Shown here: in pieces, positions 1-8,475 of the stretch
Layout of the letters: every line of letters starts with the position of its first letter
Numbering within the stretch: position 1 is the first letter of the stretch
Assembly (NCBI RefSeq): GCF_019977755.1
Contig: NZ_AP025144.1
Coordinates: forward strand, 310,001-374,000
Origin: Vibrio penaeicida
GTDB lineage: Bacteria; Pseudomonadota; Gammaproteobacteria; Enterobacterales; Vibrionaceae
DNA: 64,000 bases
Direction of reading: 5' to 3'
Program-made: the position numbers and the translations under genes
Notes under the pieces: model-generated
Database searches by the model: none
Seen by the model: the letters and a program-made list of their open reading frames with translations, nothing else
What the model was told of the DNA's origin: nothing

Positions 1-552
1 CAAGAGCGCGTTGCTAAGCTAGCAGGCGGTGTTGCAGTAATCAAAGTCGGCGCAGCGACTGAAGTTGAAATGAAAGAGAAGAAAGACCGCGTTGAAGATG
101 CACTTCATGCGACTCGCGCAGCGGTTGAAGAAGGCGTAGTAGCGGGCGGTGGTGTTGCACTAATCCGCGCAGCTTCTAAGCTGACTGAGCTTGAAGGTGA
201 CAACGAAGAGCAAAACGTAGGTATCCGCGTTGCACTACGTGCAATGGAAGCGCCAATTCGTCAAATCACAAGCAACGCAGGTGACGAAGAGTCTGTAGTT
301 GCAAACAATGTACGTGCTGGTGAAGATAACTACGGTTACAACGCTGCGACGGGTGAATACGGCGACATGATCGCAATGGGTATTCTTGACCCAACGAAAG
401 TTACGCGTTCAGCACTGCAATTTGCAGCATCGGTTGCGGGTCTTATGATCACAACAGAAGCGATGGTGACTGACTTACCTCAGAAAGATGCACCAGCAAT
501 GCCTGATATGGGCGGCATGGGTGGAATGGGCGGCATGGGCGGCATGATGTAA
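1..552 (+). CDS. groEL: Chaperonin GroEL, C-terminal part (gene cut by window start)
   Basis: This is the last 184 codons of the 60-kDa chaperonin, the ATP-driven folding chamber that works with GroES in the cytoplasm. The reading frame is open from base 1, so the 5' part lies outside the window. Visible family marks are [10 protein letters not shown], whose Asp (codon at 97-99) corresponds to the ATP-hydrolysing Asp398 of E. coli GroEL, then VVAGGGVAL and the flexible Gly-Gly-Met tail ending GGMGGMM. The remaining part covers the end of the intermediate domain and the second equatorial domain. The gene ends in a terminator 24 bases later. groES should lie upstream, outside the window. The identification is secure. 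Confidence 0.97.
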   Translation, partial: QERVAKLAGGVAVIKVGAATEVEMKEKKDRVEDALHATRAAVEEGVVAGGGVALIRAASKLTELEGDNEEQNVGIRVALRAMEAPIRQITSNAGDEESVVANNVRAGEDNYGYNAATGEYGDMIAMGILDPTKVTRSALQFAASVAGLMITTEAMVTDLPQKDAPAMPDMGGMGGMGGMGGMM

Positions 553-575
553 GCCTCCTCCTCTCGGATGATAAG

Positions 576-602
576 AGCCTCGCAGTTATGCGGGGCTTTT
601 TT
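576..602 (+). terminator. Rho-independent terminator of groEL
   Basis: A 9-bp stem (AGCCTCGCA with TGCGGGGCT, one T-G wobble) with a four-base loop is followed by a run of T. It sits just after the groEL stop codon. Confidence 0.85.
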
Positions 603-759
603 ATATCTTAAACATTCAATTATTTTATCGATTTTATATAATTTAGATAAACGCTCTATAGGTGGAGTAGGTTTCGTTGATCTAAGCTGAAAATTCACTT
701 TATGTCGCATATTGTTCTGGTATGTTAGAGGCATAAAAATAAGTAGCTAGGTTAATCCT

Positions 760-2217
760 TTGAGCCATAATCACAATTTTCCAATTAAACGTTCTTTGCT
801 GGGCGTAACGGCTTTGTACGGTCTATTTCTGCTTCTTCTTGTTGTGGACGCGCTCAATGAAGCGTCGGAAGAATTTACAGCAGAAAAAAAGCATGTGGCT
901 GTGGCGTTAAAAGATATGTCGAACACATTAAGAGCGGTGGAGCATGAGATGACGGTGCTATCGCAGTTTAACGTCTCTGATTCTCCCCCTCATTTACATA
1001 CCGTTGTGGAAGGCAAAACGTGCTCTTTCGAAGGGCTAGGTGAGGGGCGTTCTACCATTCACTCGGACTTCATCATCACTGGTGTTGTCGATATGTGTGA
1101 TGTGCGTACCTCACTATACCAAGATGCGCATTTTTGGGTGCCTAGCGCTCACGTCATGTCTTATCTAGTGAACACCCGCGAAACAATTTCTTCCATCTAC
1201 TTTATTTCTAAAGATAAATACATTATTTCATCGCCTTCTAAGCTGGCGCGAAACATCACGAGCAGTACTTTTGATGATGTCCTTAAACATCGACCTTTTT
1301 GGCGAAACACTTTGCAGTACGGGCTTGCCAATAACCGTCGTGATATCACTTTTACAGGAGAATACCGCGATCTCTTTACCGGAAAGTCGGTAGTTACTTT
1401 AAGTGCGGCAGTGTATCGAGATGGAGAGCTGGCGGGCGTGTTGGCAATGGATGTTCTGGCGAGCCAGATTAAGCGTAATTTAGGGAAGGAGTACCTTATC
1501 CTTCCCTATCCAGGCGATAACCAAACGGGTCTGTTTACTTACAAAAAGTCGGGTGAGATCAGCGATGCTTCTCAAAATACGCGTTTGCATTTGAGTATCG
1601 ACCAACATTGGCAACAGCATTTGTATCAGTTGTGGAAGTACAAACATTATTGGTTGGTAACATGGTTTGTTTCTTATCTGTTTGTCGTTACGTTATTGAT
1701 TAATAAGAATTGGTCTTTGATTCAATCTTATGAAGATAAACTGATGCACCTTGATGATGAAACCGGGTTATTGAATCTCAAAGGGTTAGAGGCAAAACTT
1801 TCTGGGCTTAAGGAGCGTCCTTTCCTTTGCATTGCGGCGTACTCCGTAAAAGATACAGAATACCTGTCTGAACTAGCAAAAGAACAAGTTAAATCGCATG
1901 TACAAGTCGTTCTTAAGGAGAGGCTTCGTTCGTTCGATATTTTCGCTTCATCAGGAGATGGAGATTGGGTTCTGATTTTGCCTTGTGAATCGATAGAATT
2001 AGGTTCACAGCTTATCAATCAACTAGAAACCGAAGTGCGTTTAACACCTTATCGATTACCTGAAGGTGTAACCCAAGACTGTTTGCTCGAAGGGCATTTT
2101 GAATTAATACCTGTTCACAAATATGATGGGTATCTTCACCTTTGGCGCAGCGTAAGAACTCGGTTTATCGCACAAGACGCTGAGCCTAAAGAGATCATTC
2201 AAGCTGTCAGCCATTAG
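760..2217 (+). CDS. Membrane sensor with periplasmic Cache-like domain and degenerate GGDEF domain
   Basis: The protein has 485 residues with a TTG start. Next to the start is only a weak AGG, but no ATG suits the hydrophobic N-terminus better. One membrane segment lies at about 13-32 and a second at about 298-314. Between them is a ~265-residue periplasmic region, probably a PDC/Cache-type ligand sensor, since it has SIYFISKDKYIISSP and the late strand GELAGVLAMDV typical of that fold. After the second helix comes DDETGLLN (332-339), the usual opening of a diguanylate cyclase GGDEF domain, but at the active-site position the sequence reads SGDGDW (398-403). Cyclic-di-GMP synthesis is therefore unlikely. 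It may be a signalling scaffold or a GTP/c-di-GMP sensor. It is a single gene; the next gene converges on it. The domain reading is inference from motifs. Confidence 0.7.
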   Translation: MSHNHNFPIKRSLLGVTALYGLFLLLLVVDALNEASEEFTAEKKHVAVALKDMSNTLRAVEHEMTVLSQFNVSDSPPHLHTVVEGKTCSFEGLGEGRSTIHSDFIITGVVDMCDVRTSLYQDAHFWVPSAHVMSYLVNTRETISSIYFISKDKYIISSPSKLARNITSSTFDDVLKHRPFWRNTLQYGLANNRRDITFTGEYRDLFTGKSVVTLSAAVYRDGELAGVLAMDVLASQIKRNLGKEYLILPYPGDNQTGLFTYKKSGEISDASQNTRLHLSIDQHWQQHLYQLWKYKHYWLVTWFVSYLFVVTLLINKNWSLIQSYEDKLMHLDDETGLLNLKGLEAKLSGLKERPFLCIAAYSVKDTEYLSELAKEQVKSHVQVVLKERLRSFDIFASSGDGDWVLILPCESIELGSQLINQLETEVRLTPYRLPEGVTQDCLLEGHFELIPVHKYDGYLHLWRSVRTRFIAQDAEPKEIIQAVSH

Positions 2218-2244
2218 AACGTCAGTGATGTATGAATGGCTGCT

Positions 2245-2724
2245 TTATTTCTTACTCCGTTTCCCCATTGTTTGATGGACACCTCGGCGCAAGCTCCTAA
2301 AACTGCTTTCCAGCTTATCGACACCGAGCAAAATGGAAAGCATTAGGATCGTGACAAGTATTGCTTGTTGACCAAACCCTAACCCAGTCATGAGTCCAAG
2401 TGCCGCTAGTACCCATATAATGGACGCGGAGGTGACGCCGTGGATCTTCCCATCCAGTGTCATCATAACCCCAGCCCCTAAAAATCCTACCCCAGTAATA
2501 ATCTGCCCAAGTACACGAGCGTGATCCAAACTGTTGGGGGAAAGGTGTACCGCCAGCGACATGAAAAAATAGGTTCCAGAAATGATCAGAATAGACGTAC
2601 GTATTCCAACTGGCTTTCCACGTGTTTGGCGTTCAATTCCAATAAGAGAGCCACATACGGTGCAGCAAAGTAGGTCCCACCAAGAAAATGGTCCCAAGTC
2701 TAACCAATTTGAAATTTCAATCAT
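2245..2724 (-). CDS. MgtC/SapB-family inner-membrane protein
   Basis: A small membrane protein of 159 residues. The ATG at 2724 is preferred over an in-frame GTG at 2733 because GGAG lies 8 bases before it. It has four hydrophobic segments and the MgtC-family marks GSLIGIERQ, GIRTSILI and ITGVGFLGAGVM. MgtC-like proteins are linked to growth in low magnesium and to control of ATP synthase, but the exact role here is unknown. The C-terminus is short and basic, without the extra domain of Salmonella MgtC. The prophage is inserted only 91 bases upstream of this start, so the upstream control region of this gene was probably altered. Convergent with the sensor gene. Confidence 0.85.
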   Translation of the reverse strand: MIEISNWLDLGPFSWWDLLCCTVCGSLIGIERQTRGKPVGIRTSILIISGTYFFMSLAVHLSPNSLDHARVLGQIITGVGFLGAGVMMTLDGKIHGVTSASIIWVLAALGLMTGLGFGQQAILVTILMLSILLGVDKLESSFRSLRRGVHQTMGKRSKK

Positions 2725-2810
2725 GTAATGCACTCCAGAATAAAGTGCAAATATGGGGTTAAAATTTCTTTATTTCACTAGGCTTTTTAATGAATTATTT
2801 TTATGGAAAT

Positions 2811-2815
2811 AACAA
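2811..2815. repeat. Left copy of 5-bp target-site duplication (AACAA)
   Basis: AACAA lies directly before the TGTA terminus of the prophage and is repeated at 35275-35279 directly after its other terminus. Five base pairs is the duplication size made by Mu-type transposases. Confidence 0.9.
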
Positions 2816-2882
2816 TGTAGCGCGCCGCGAAAAGTGAGCAGCGAATACTACAAAAATGAGCACTGCGGGGAGTGCTCATTTT
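2816..2882. other. Prophage right attachment end (attR, late end) with three transposase sites
   Basis: From the terminus inward there are three copies of the motif RAARTGARCA: site 1 at 2831-2840, site 2 at 2853-2862 in the same orientation, and site 3 at 2873-2882 inverted. Sites 1 and 2 are 22 bp apart. The first motif begins 15 bp from the terminus, the same as at the other prophage end. The motifs are seen directly; assigning them to transposase A is inference from Mu. Confidence 0.8.
2853..2882 (-). terminator. Late-operon terminator formed by inverted transposase sites
   Basis: AAAATGAGCACT and AGTGCTCATTTT pair as a perfect 12-bp stem around GCGGGG. On the minus strand the hairpin lies 6 bases after the tail-fibre stop codon and ends in a T-rich 3' arm. 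It is the only hairpin seen after the last late gene. Confidence 0.7.
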
Positions 2883-2888
2883 GATAGT

Positions 2889-4664
2889 CTAGAGGAATGT
2901 GGTTTTCTTTACCGGATTGGGAGTCAAAACGAGGTTACCACTATTATCAACTTGAAGACGGAACTCTCCTCCATTGGGATTAGTCAAAATAGGACCAACC
3001 CCATTCTTCCACACAAAATCACCGCCAACAAAATCACCGCCACGAGAAGGAAAGCAAGTCATGAATGTGCCATTAGCAGCAACATGTCTAATGCGAACTT
3101 TTCGATTATCAGAAAAGGAAAGAAGAAGCTTATAACCGCGGATGTTAGTTCTAATGTCTGTCCCATTGTTCTCATCAAAACGAAAGAATGCTTCGCTGTC
3201 AGATGGCTCGCTAGAGGCAACATTCTCATAACCACCACCATCATCAACTTGAATGGTAATAGAATCAGGTAAAAACCCTTCTTCGAACTTAAATGAAACC
3301 ATGTTCGAAGTAAGAGGAAATTCAGTCAATGACCTAAATTCGATCGTATAAACTGCCAAACCTGTAGTGCCAGTAGAAGTTAAGGAAAGAAAAGATTCAT
3401 TTTCTTGCTCTATGCTTTGAAGATCTCCGGACTGAACAATAGTCCTATCTCCGGAAACAGTCTCGGATGTAGAAACTAAAGAGCCCGCTTTTGTAGACCA
3501 ATGAGCCAATACATTATCTTGATGACCAAGATATGAACGCTCCCACGCAGAAATCCAAACATTAGATATTGAGCTATCCTGATAGGATATATAGCGATTT
3601 CTATATCCATTATCCTGCTTCTGAGTCGAAAGTGGAGAAGAATGAACGGTATTGTCATGAGACTGGTTATCAAACTTAACCTGAGGTCCTGGAGACGCTT
3701 GAGAGTTCCAATCGTAAATAAAAATATGATAATGATTGTATGCACCAGCGTTGATCTCTATGCCTTTTGTTGGGCTTCTTCCGCGTCCAGCACCATACTG
3801 AAAAGTACCTTCAATAGTGTTATTAGAAACTTCTGCACCATTCAAAGCATCATCGACCAGATACTCATCACAACTAGCAAGCGTAACATGTTCTATTGTG
3901 TTAGCAGTAACCCAACTATCACTTAAAACCGACTCATCTGCCACATGACGAATACCACGGATAAATCTACCAATAAACTTACCAATCCGAGTAAAGTGAA
4001 TATAAGAACGACCATCGCCACCATCTTCTGTAGCATCATAAATTAGACCACCGGCAATTTTTAAATAACTACCTCCTATGATCTCAAGAGTTTCAATATT
4101 TGGCGCGGTATTTGACTCATACTGTAAAGCCCCGGAAAATTTAGCCGGATTATTACAAGAAACGGAAGAGGATGAGCAATCAATCTTAAGATGCCCCTTG
4201 GCGTTAAATCCCTCACCAAAAGTAACAAAATCATTACCAGACAACTCAGCCGAAAGAATCAAAGGACTGTCCTTAAAAAAGGTAATATTGCCTTTAAGAG
4301 TTACGGGACGAGTAAGTTGCAGAGGGGTCGTGACTACTCCCATCTTTCCTGAGGTTGAAAGCTCGGCAAGAAATAAGTCAAAAGCATCTGAATCATTACC
4401 AAATGATTGACTATCAATATAAAAATAGTTTTCAAAAACTTTTTTTAGGGCGTTTGTCAAATTTAAATCTGTATCTGGGTCATATTGAATACCCATTAAA
4501 GAAAGAACATTCAAAAACTCGTCAATAACATGGTTAAACCAATCCGCACCTGGATAACTAGGAACGTTGTTTTCACCGGATTCAGTAAAGTAACCAGGCA
4601 AGCCAGATACAGGCTTGTTAGCAGGGCGCTCAGTAACTTGAGAGCCATTTTGTAAAGGATGCAT
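2889..4664 (-). CDS. Phage tail fibre / tailspike-like protein
   Basis: The protein has 591 residues and is the last late gene of the prophage, following the gp48 equivalent, so it is most likely the receptor-binding fibre at the baseplate. The N-terminus (about 1-50: RPANKPVSGLPGYF, then YPGADWFNHVIDEFLNVL) resembles the virion-binding head of fibres in Mu- and P2-like phages. The middle (about 110-340) has short repeating strands rich in Gly, Asn and Ser, such as TLKGNITFF and NAKGHLKIDC, in the style of a right-handed parallel beta-helix. The C-terminal ~200 residues look like a separate binding part. No second fibre, fibre-assembly gene or invertase follows. Enzymatic activity on surface sugar is possible but no catalytic motif is recognised. 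Confidence 0.7.
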   Translation of the reverse strand: MHPLQNGSQVTERPANKPVSGLPGYFTESGENNVPSYPGADWFNHVIDEFLNVLSLMGIQYDPDTDLNLTNALKKVFENYFYIDSQSFGNDSDAFDLFLAELSTSGKMGVVTTPLQLTRPVTLKGNITFFKDSPLILSAELSGNDFVTFGEGFNAKGHLKIDCSSSSVSCNNPAKFSGALQYESNTAPNIETLEIIGGSYLKIAGGLIYDATEDGGDGRSYIHFTRIGKFIGRFIRGIRHVADESVLSDSWVTANTIEHVTLASCDEYLVDDALNGAEVSNNTIEGTFQYGAGRGRSPTKGIEINAGAYNHYHIFIYDWNSQASPGPQVKFDNQSHDNTVHSSPLSTQKQDNGYRNRYISYQDSSISNVWISAWERSYLGHQDNVLAHWSTKAGSLVSTSETVSGDRTIVQSGDLQSIEQENESFLSLTSTGTTGLAVYTIEFRSLTEFPLTSNMVSFKFEEGFLPDSITIQVDDGGGYENVASSEPSDSEAFFRFDENNGTDIRTNIRGYKLLLSFSDNRKVRIRHVAANGTFMTCFPSRGGDFVGGDFVWKNGVGPILTNPNGGEFRLQVDNSGNLVLTPNPVKKTTFL

Positions 4665-4715
4665 TGCGAATCTCCCAATTCAAAAACGATTTAAACGCCT
4701 TTCTAAGCGCTTTTA

Positions 4716-5303
4716 CTATTCATTTGCGTAGTAGTACTCGTAATACATTCCAGCTAACTTGTAGCGGTTAAGAGTACATTCAAGAACGCCTGCATCACTT
4801 GTTAGCAGCGGCGTTAAAACATCATCAAGACATGTCATGTGCGCACCAGGAATGCCAAATACTGTAATGCGCAAAATGTATCGATATTTCTGTTCCCATA
4901 ACGGATAAACACAAGAGCGTAAGCAGTGGTGAGGAAACACCTCTTCAACCTTGACGGTAAAACCCAAATCTTCGGCAAGCTTTTGAATGTTCCAAGCTTG
5001 CAAACCGCCCTTACGGTGATATTTTTCAACAACGGCAAAGCGGCGATATTCAATATTTGAACTTGGCGCAGCGTTACATTCAGGAAGCCCTAAATACTCT
5101 TCCCATTCTGGAAGAAGCTCATACGTCGTTTCAGGGCGCATTTCAAACAGAAGACTGTCTGCACTCGCTTCGACTTGTTCTAAGCGTGGAGCGTATCCCT
5201 GAGCGTATTTATACAGGTCTAACGACGTTGCTCTTTGCCACAAAATACCTCTTGGCATCTGTGACATTATCGAGTTAGTCCATTGCTCTACGGTGTGCCC
5301 CAT
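4716..5303 (-). CDS. Baseplate/tail protein, Mu gp48 type (YmfQ/DUF2313)
   Basis: A 195-residue protein at the place of Mu gp48, overlapping the end of gp47 by 16 bases. The DUF2313 pattern is visible: MPRGILWQRA near the N-terminus, then LLFEMRPETTYELLPEWEEYLGLP and the YHRKGG region. The family forms part of the baseplate wedge or tail-fibre attachment of contractile tails. The C-terminus (YYEYYYANE) is tyrosine rich. Confidence 0.85.
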   Translation of the reverse strand: MGHTVEQWTNSIMSQMPRGILWQRATSLDLYKYAQGYAPRLEQVEASADSLLFEMRPETTYELLPEWEEYLGLPECNAAPSSNIEYRRFAVVEKYHRKGGLQAWNIQKLAEDLGFTVKVEEVFPHHCLRSCVYPLWEQKYRYILRITVFGIPGAHMTCLDDVLTPLLTSDAGVLECTLNRYKLAGMYYEYYYANE

Positions 5304-6355
5304 GTGATTACTCCTAATGCATGAAGCTCATTAGAAAGAGCAGGCACATCAGCGTTAAGATCTAATGTGTAATCTTCAATACCAGAAACAGAACCAATAG
5401 CCGTTCGAACGGAGCTCAATCGCAACGTTGAACCAGGGCTAAGCGTTTTAAAATAACCTTCGATGCTAGATTGCACGCTTTGTCTAAGCTCTGTGTTGTC
5501 TGGTGAAATATTGATGCTCAGATCGGTTGTCTTAAGTTGCAACGGAATATAAACCGCTTCAATGCCACCTGGACGACCTACATCCGTTCCCGTTGCAGGG
5601 TCACTATGACGATAAATGTAATTAGCCATCGCCACTTGGTCTTGATAGGTTGGCAAAATATCGGAGCGGTCATCGAATACAAATGCATAGCCAACCGTTG
5701 CAGGACCTTGATATAAATCTTCAGCCCAAGCGCGTGTCACACCTGCAACTTCACGACACCAAGCAACATAATCATGAACAGCGCCGCCCATCGGTGGATT
5801 GCGCTTGCGAAATAGCAAACGTTCTAATACAGAAGCAACAGACTCAGTATCTGCACCACCTGTGATGCCGTCACAAATACCATTTGGCTGCACACCAGGA
5901 ACCGTAGAAACCAGCGTAAGCGTTTCGCCTTGAGCAAGGTTGCCAGCAGAGCCACTTTCTTCTGCTTCAACATCCACCGTCACACTGCCACCGGATGGCG
6001 CATTAGATGCAGCCACTCGATATAAGCGACCATCTGAATGCGTCATCACAGTGTCAATGGGAATAGGAACGCTGCCAACAAACGTAACAGGTCCAGAAGC
6101 ATTAGATGCAAGCTTTTGTATCACGCCTTCGTAACGAGCTGTGTCTATGATTGTTTGGTCTTCAGATTCTGTTGACGGGATGATTTGACGAACAATCCAA
6201 GTCTGATAATCGTAGATATCACGCATGCTTCCGCTGACGGCAGCATTTAGCGCTTGCTCGATACCAAACTTGGGTAAAACCGCATCTAAAGAGGCTTCAA
6301 TGTCGATTAAACCGCTTTCAATAAGCTGTCTTAGCGTAGGAACGTTAAACGGCAC
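5288..6355 (-). CDS. Baseplate protein J-like, Mu gp47
   Basis: A wedge protein of the contractile-tail baseplate (phage P2 J / T4 gp6 family), 355 residues. I place the start at a GTG at 6355, because GGGAGG stands 8 bases before it and the protein then begins VPFNVPTLRQLIESG, as in relatives; a longer frame to 6415 would run through the gp46 gene. Family marks include a TARYEGV segment, SAGNLAQGETLTLVSTVPGV and GGADTESVASVLERLL. Overlaps gp46 by 11 bases and gp48 by 16, so translation is probably coupled. Confidence 0.9.
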   Translation of the reverse strand: MPFNVPTLRQLIESGLIDIEASLDAVLPKFGIEQALNAAVSGSMRDIYDYQTWIVRQIIPSTESEDQTIIDTARYEGVIQKLASNASGPVTFVGSVPIPIDTVMTHSDGRLYRVAASNAPSGGSVTVDVEAEESGSAGNLAQGETLTLVSTVPGVQPNGICDGITGGADTESVASVLERLLFRKRNPPMGGAVHDYVAWCREVAGVTRAWAEDLYQGPATVGYAFVFDDRSDILPTYQDQVAMANYIYRHSDPATGTDVGRPGGIEAVYIPLQLKTTDLSINISPDNTELRQSVQSSIEGYFKTLSPGSTLRLSSVRTAIGSVSGIEDYTLDLNADVPALSNELHALGVITWGTP

Positions 6356-6797
6356 GTTGCGCCTCCCATAACTTAGAAACCGACAGAGAAAGCACTTCAC
6401 CGTCAGGTTTAGCAATGATGATATTCAAGGCGAGGGTTTGAAATTGAGGAATAGAGCCTGTCACAGTAATGCTTGACGCAAGAGGTCCTTCCCCTTGGTC
6501 TTGAAGCATCCAAGACAATGCATCTTCTGCGTATTTAACTGCACGGTTACGAACATCAGTGGTAAGCTTTTCACGATATAAAAGCCAAAGTTTAGAACCC
6601 CATGGCGCATCATAAAAAGTGTCACCTGGCCAACCACGCAAATCACTCGATTGGTCTGGAAGAGTATCGGATTCGTCAGCGCGAGCATCCGTAAAAAGGG
6701 AGATCAAAACGAGGGCAGAAATTGTGTCATCGACACTTCCGCCCTCGATAATAACTCCGCTGTTTTTCATCATGTCGAACACGATGCTCACGCTCAT
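6345..6797 (-). CDS. Baseplate protein, Mu gp46 (GpW/gp25-like)
   Basis: The protein has 150 residues and belongs to the Mu gp46 family, relatives of the gp25-like lysozyme-fold baseplate components that start sheath assembly. Seen: ISLFTDARA, then DLRGWPGDTF and WGSKLWLLYREKLT, all typical. It lies between the spike gene and gp47, with a two-base gap upstream and an 11-base overlap downstream. Confidence 0.88.
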   Translation of the reverse strand: MSVSIVFDMMKNSGVIIEGGSVDDTISALVLISLFTDARADESDTLPDQSSDLRGWPGDTFYDAPWGSKLWLLYREKLTTDVRNRAVKYAEDALSWMLQDQGEGPLASSITVTGSIPQFQTLALNIIIAKPDGEVLSLSVSKLWEAQRAV

Positions 6798-6799
6798 AT

Positions 6800-7405
6800 C
6801 TAACCCACTGGTGCTGATGTATCCCTATTCTCTGCATCTTTGTGGAAGTGACCTAGATAACTGAATCCGCCAGCGGTTAAATCTGAACCGCTAACAACAC
6901 TGGAAGAAGTAATGCCACCAGTGGCGAAGATACCTAAATCTGTTGAGATTCCACCTGTCACATGCAAAGGACCTTGAATCAATGTTTCAGGTGAAATAAT
7001 AGTGAGGGAAGAAGCGGCTTCAAAAATAACGTCGGTTGCTGTAACGATTATCTTGCCGTCTTTGGTGAGGCGTACTTTGTGACCTTCCAAATGATAGAGG
7101 AAAACATCGCCAGCTTCACCCTTTGGACGAACTTTTTTATCTTCAACAGCTACAGCAACCAAGTTACCTAGATTACCACCGATAGCCGCAAGAATGGCTT
7201 CAGAGCCAACAGGTGGGAACGAACTGCAACCGTAGTTTTGAAAGCGCTCGATGTCATCAACAGATTCATCCGCGTGCATCTTAAGCTGTAAGTTTTGGCG
7301 CTGTAAACCTTCGACCACACCAGAAACTACCGCTCTCGTAATTGCACCATTAATACGACGACGAATAGGTGCCAGTAACTTTTGTACAAATCGCTCTGTT
7401 ACCAT
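6800..7405 (-). CDS. Baseplate spike protein V, Mu gp45
   Basis: A 201-residue tail-spike protein that should form the trimeric membrane-puncturing needle under the tube. It has the gpV pattern: an OB-fold-like part with NYGCSSFPPVGSEAI (about 55-70), then the repeating beta-helical end DVIFEAASSLTIISPETLIQGPL and ITSSSVVSGSDLTAGG. The last residues include HFHKDAENRDTSAPVG, close to the His-containing metal-binding tip of Mu gp45/P2 gpV; I infer an iron-binding tip. Overlaps gp44 by 7 bases. Confidence 0.88.
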   Translation of the reverse strand: MVTERFVQKLLAPIRRRINGAITRAVVSGVVEGLQRQNLQLKMHADESVDDIERFQNYGCSSFPPVGSEAILAAIGGNLGNLVAVAVEDKKVRPKGEAGDVFLYHLEGHKVRLTKDGKIIVTATDVIFEAASSLTIISPETLIQGPLHVTGGISTDLGIFATGGITSSSVVSGSDLTAGGFSYLGHFHKDAENRDTSAPVG

Positions 7406-8475
7406 TGGCCACCACCTAGCTTCGTTTGCTTTTCTGCTTCAGCAGGAATATCGAATGCATCCGATTTCACCACGCTAACCACCGCCAAACGTCCACTGTC
7501 ATCTTCGCTAAACATGATCGAGGAAATCATCATCTCTTCATCAATACCTAATATCTCATCGAGAACAGGCACCAATGTGTTGAAGTTCCAAAGCTTGCCC
7601 GTTTGCGGAATTCGCCACCCTGTCACCGTGTATTCAGCACCATTCGATTTGGCTAAGCTTCGCTGGCGTTCCCATTGTCCGCGCTTGGCTGCACCTTCTG
7701 CCGTGGTAATTTCTTCATTGATGATAATCATTGGACGGTAACGGCTAATCTCTTCGTCTTTCACTTCCGCCTTGATACCGCCAACCGCTGAAAGTGGCGC
7801 ATCATCCCAACGGCCAAACGAAGCACCATCGGCTTTAACTGTGAAAATGCTATAACGATTACGCCAACTAAAACGGCCACGCGCAGCCTTAACGTTCTCA
7901 CCAAGAATCAAAGACACACCTGCACGCTCTTTACTTGATCGAGTGATAACTAAATTCCCGTAGGTGTCGCTGGTAAGCAACACGCCACGCTGACGAGCCA
8001 GACGAGAAAGCAGTTCATGCGGTGTTTCGCCTTGTTCGATTTGAATGCGAGGGAACGCCGCGCCTACATCCGTATTCACGATCACTTTAATGCCAAAGGG
8101 CTTGCAAATCACATTAGCAATCTGCGTTAGCGTTTGGTTGTTGAACTGGCCTGAAGGGTAATCAATAGAGCAATCCACCAAGTCTGCGGTCTTGTCTCGA
8201 CCACTGACTGAAATAACCACTTGAGTTGCATCGTAGCTCGGCACCCAATCATCCACATAGCCCGTAATCACACGCTCACCGCCAATTTCAACCACACACG
8301 GTTGTCCTTGCTTAATCGGGTCCATGAAGGCTTTATACTTATCTTCAGAGCCTTGCCACTTCCAAGTGAGCTCTAAGTCAAACGAACCAGACATCGATTC
8401 AATTGAGCGCGTCACGCTAATTTTTGTCCACCCACCGTAAACATTGCCGCCAGCCTTAAGCACAACATCACTCAT
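7399..8475 (-). CDS. Baseplate hub protein, Mu gp44 (gpP)
   Basis: A 358-residue hub protein of the contractile tail (Mu P, P2 gpD / T4 gp27 family). Seen: GGWTKISVTRSIESMSGSF at the N-terminus, the G-RDKTADLVDCS segment, and the YNPGEQVELTI-like part as FGIKVIVNTDVGAAF ... QGETPHELLSRLARQRGVLL. It should hold the spike above gp45. The start ATG overlaps the end of gene N by 8 bases. Confidence 0.9.
   Translation of the reverse strand: MSDVVLKAGGNVYGGWTKISVTRSIESMSGSFDLELTWKWQGSEDKYKAFMDPIKQGQPCVVEIGGERVITGYVDDWVPSYDATQVVISVSGRDKTADLVDCSIDYPSGQFNNQTLTQIANVICKPFGIKVIVNTDVGAAFPRIQIEQGETPHELLSRLARQRGVLLTSDTYGNLVITRSSKERAGVSLILGENVKAARGRFSWRNRYSIFTVKADGASFGRWDDAPLSAVGGIKAEVKDEEISRYRPMIIINEEITTAEGAAKRGQWERQRSLAKSNGAEYTVTGWRIPQTGKLWNFNTLVPVLDEILGIDEEMMISSIMFSEDDSGRLAVVSVVKSDAFDIPAEAEKQTKLGGGQW

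Noticed and set aside
2856..3272. 138-codon plus-strand frame antisense to the tail fibre
   Set aside because: It is a shadow of the fibre gene and starts inside attR.
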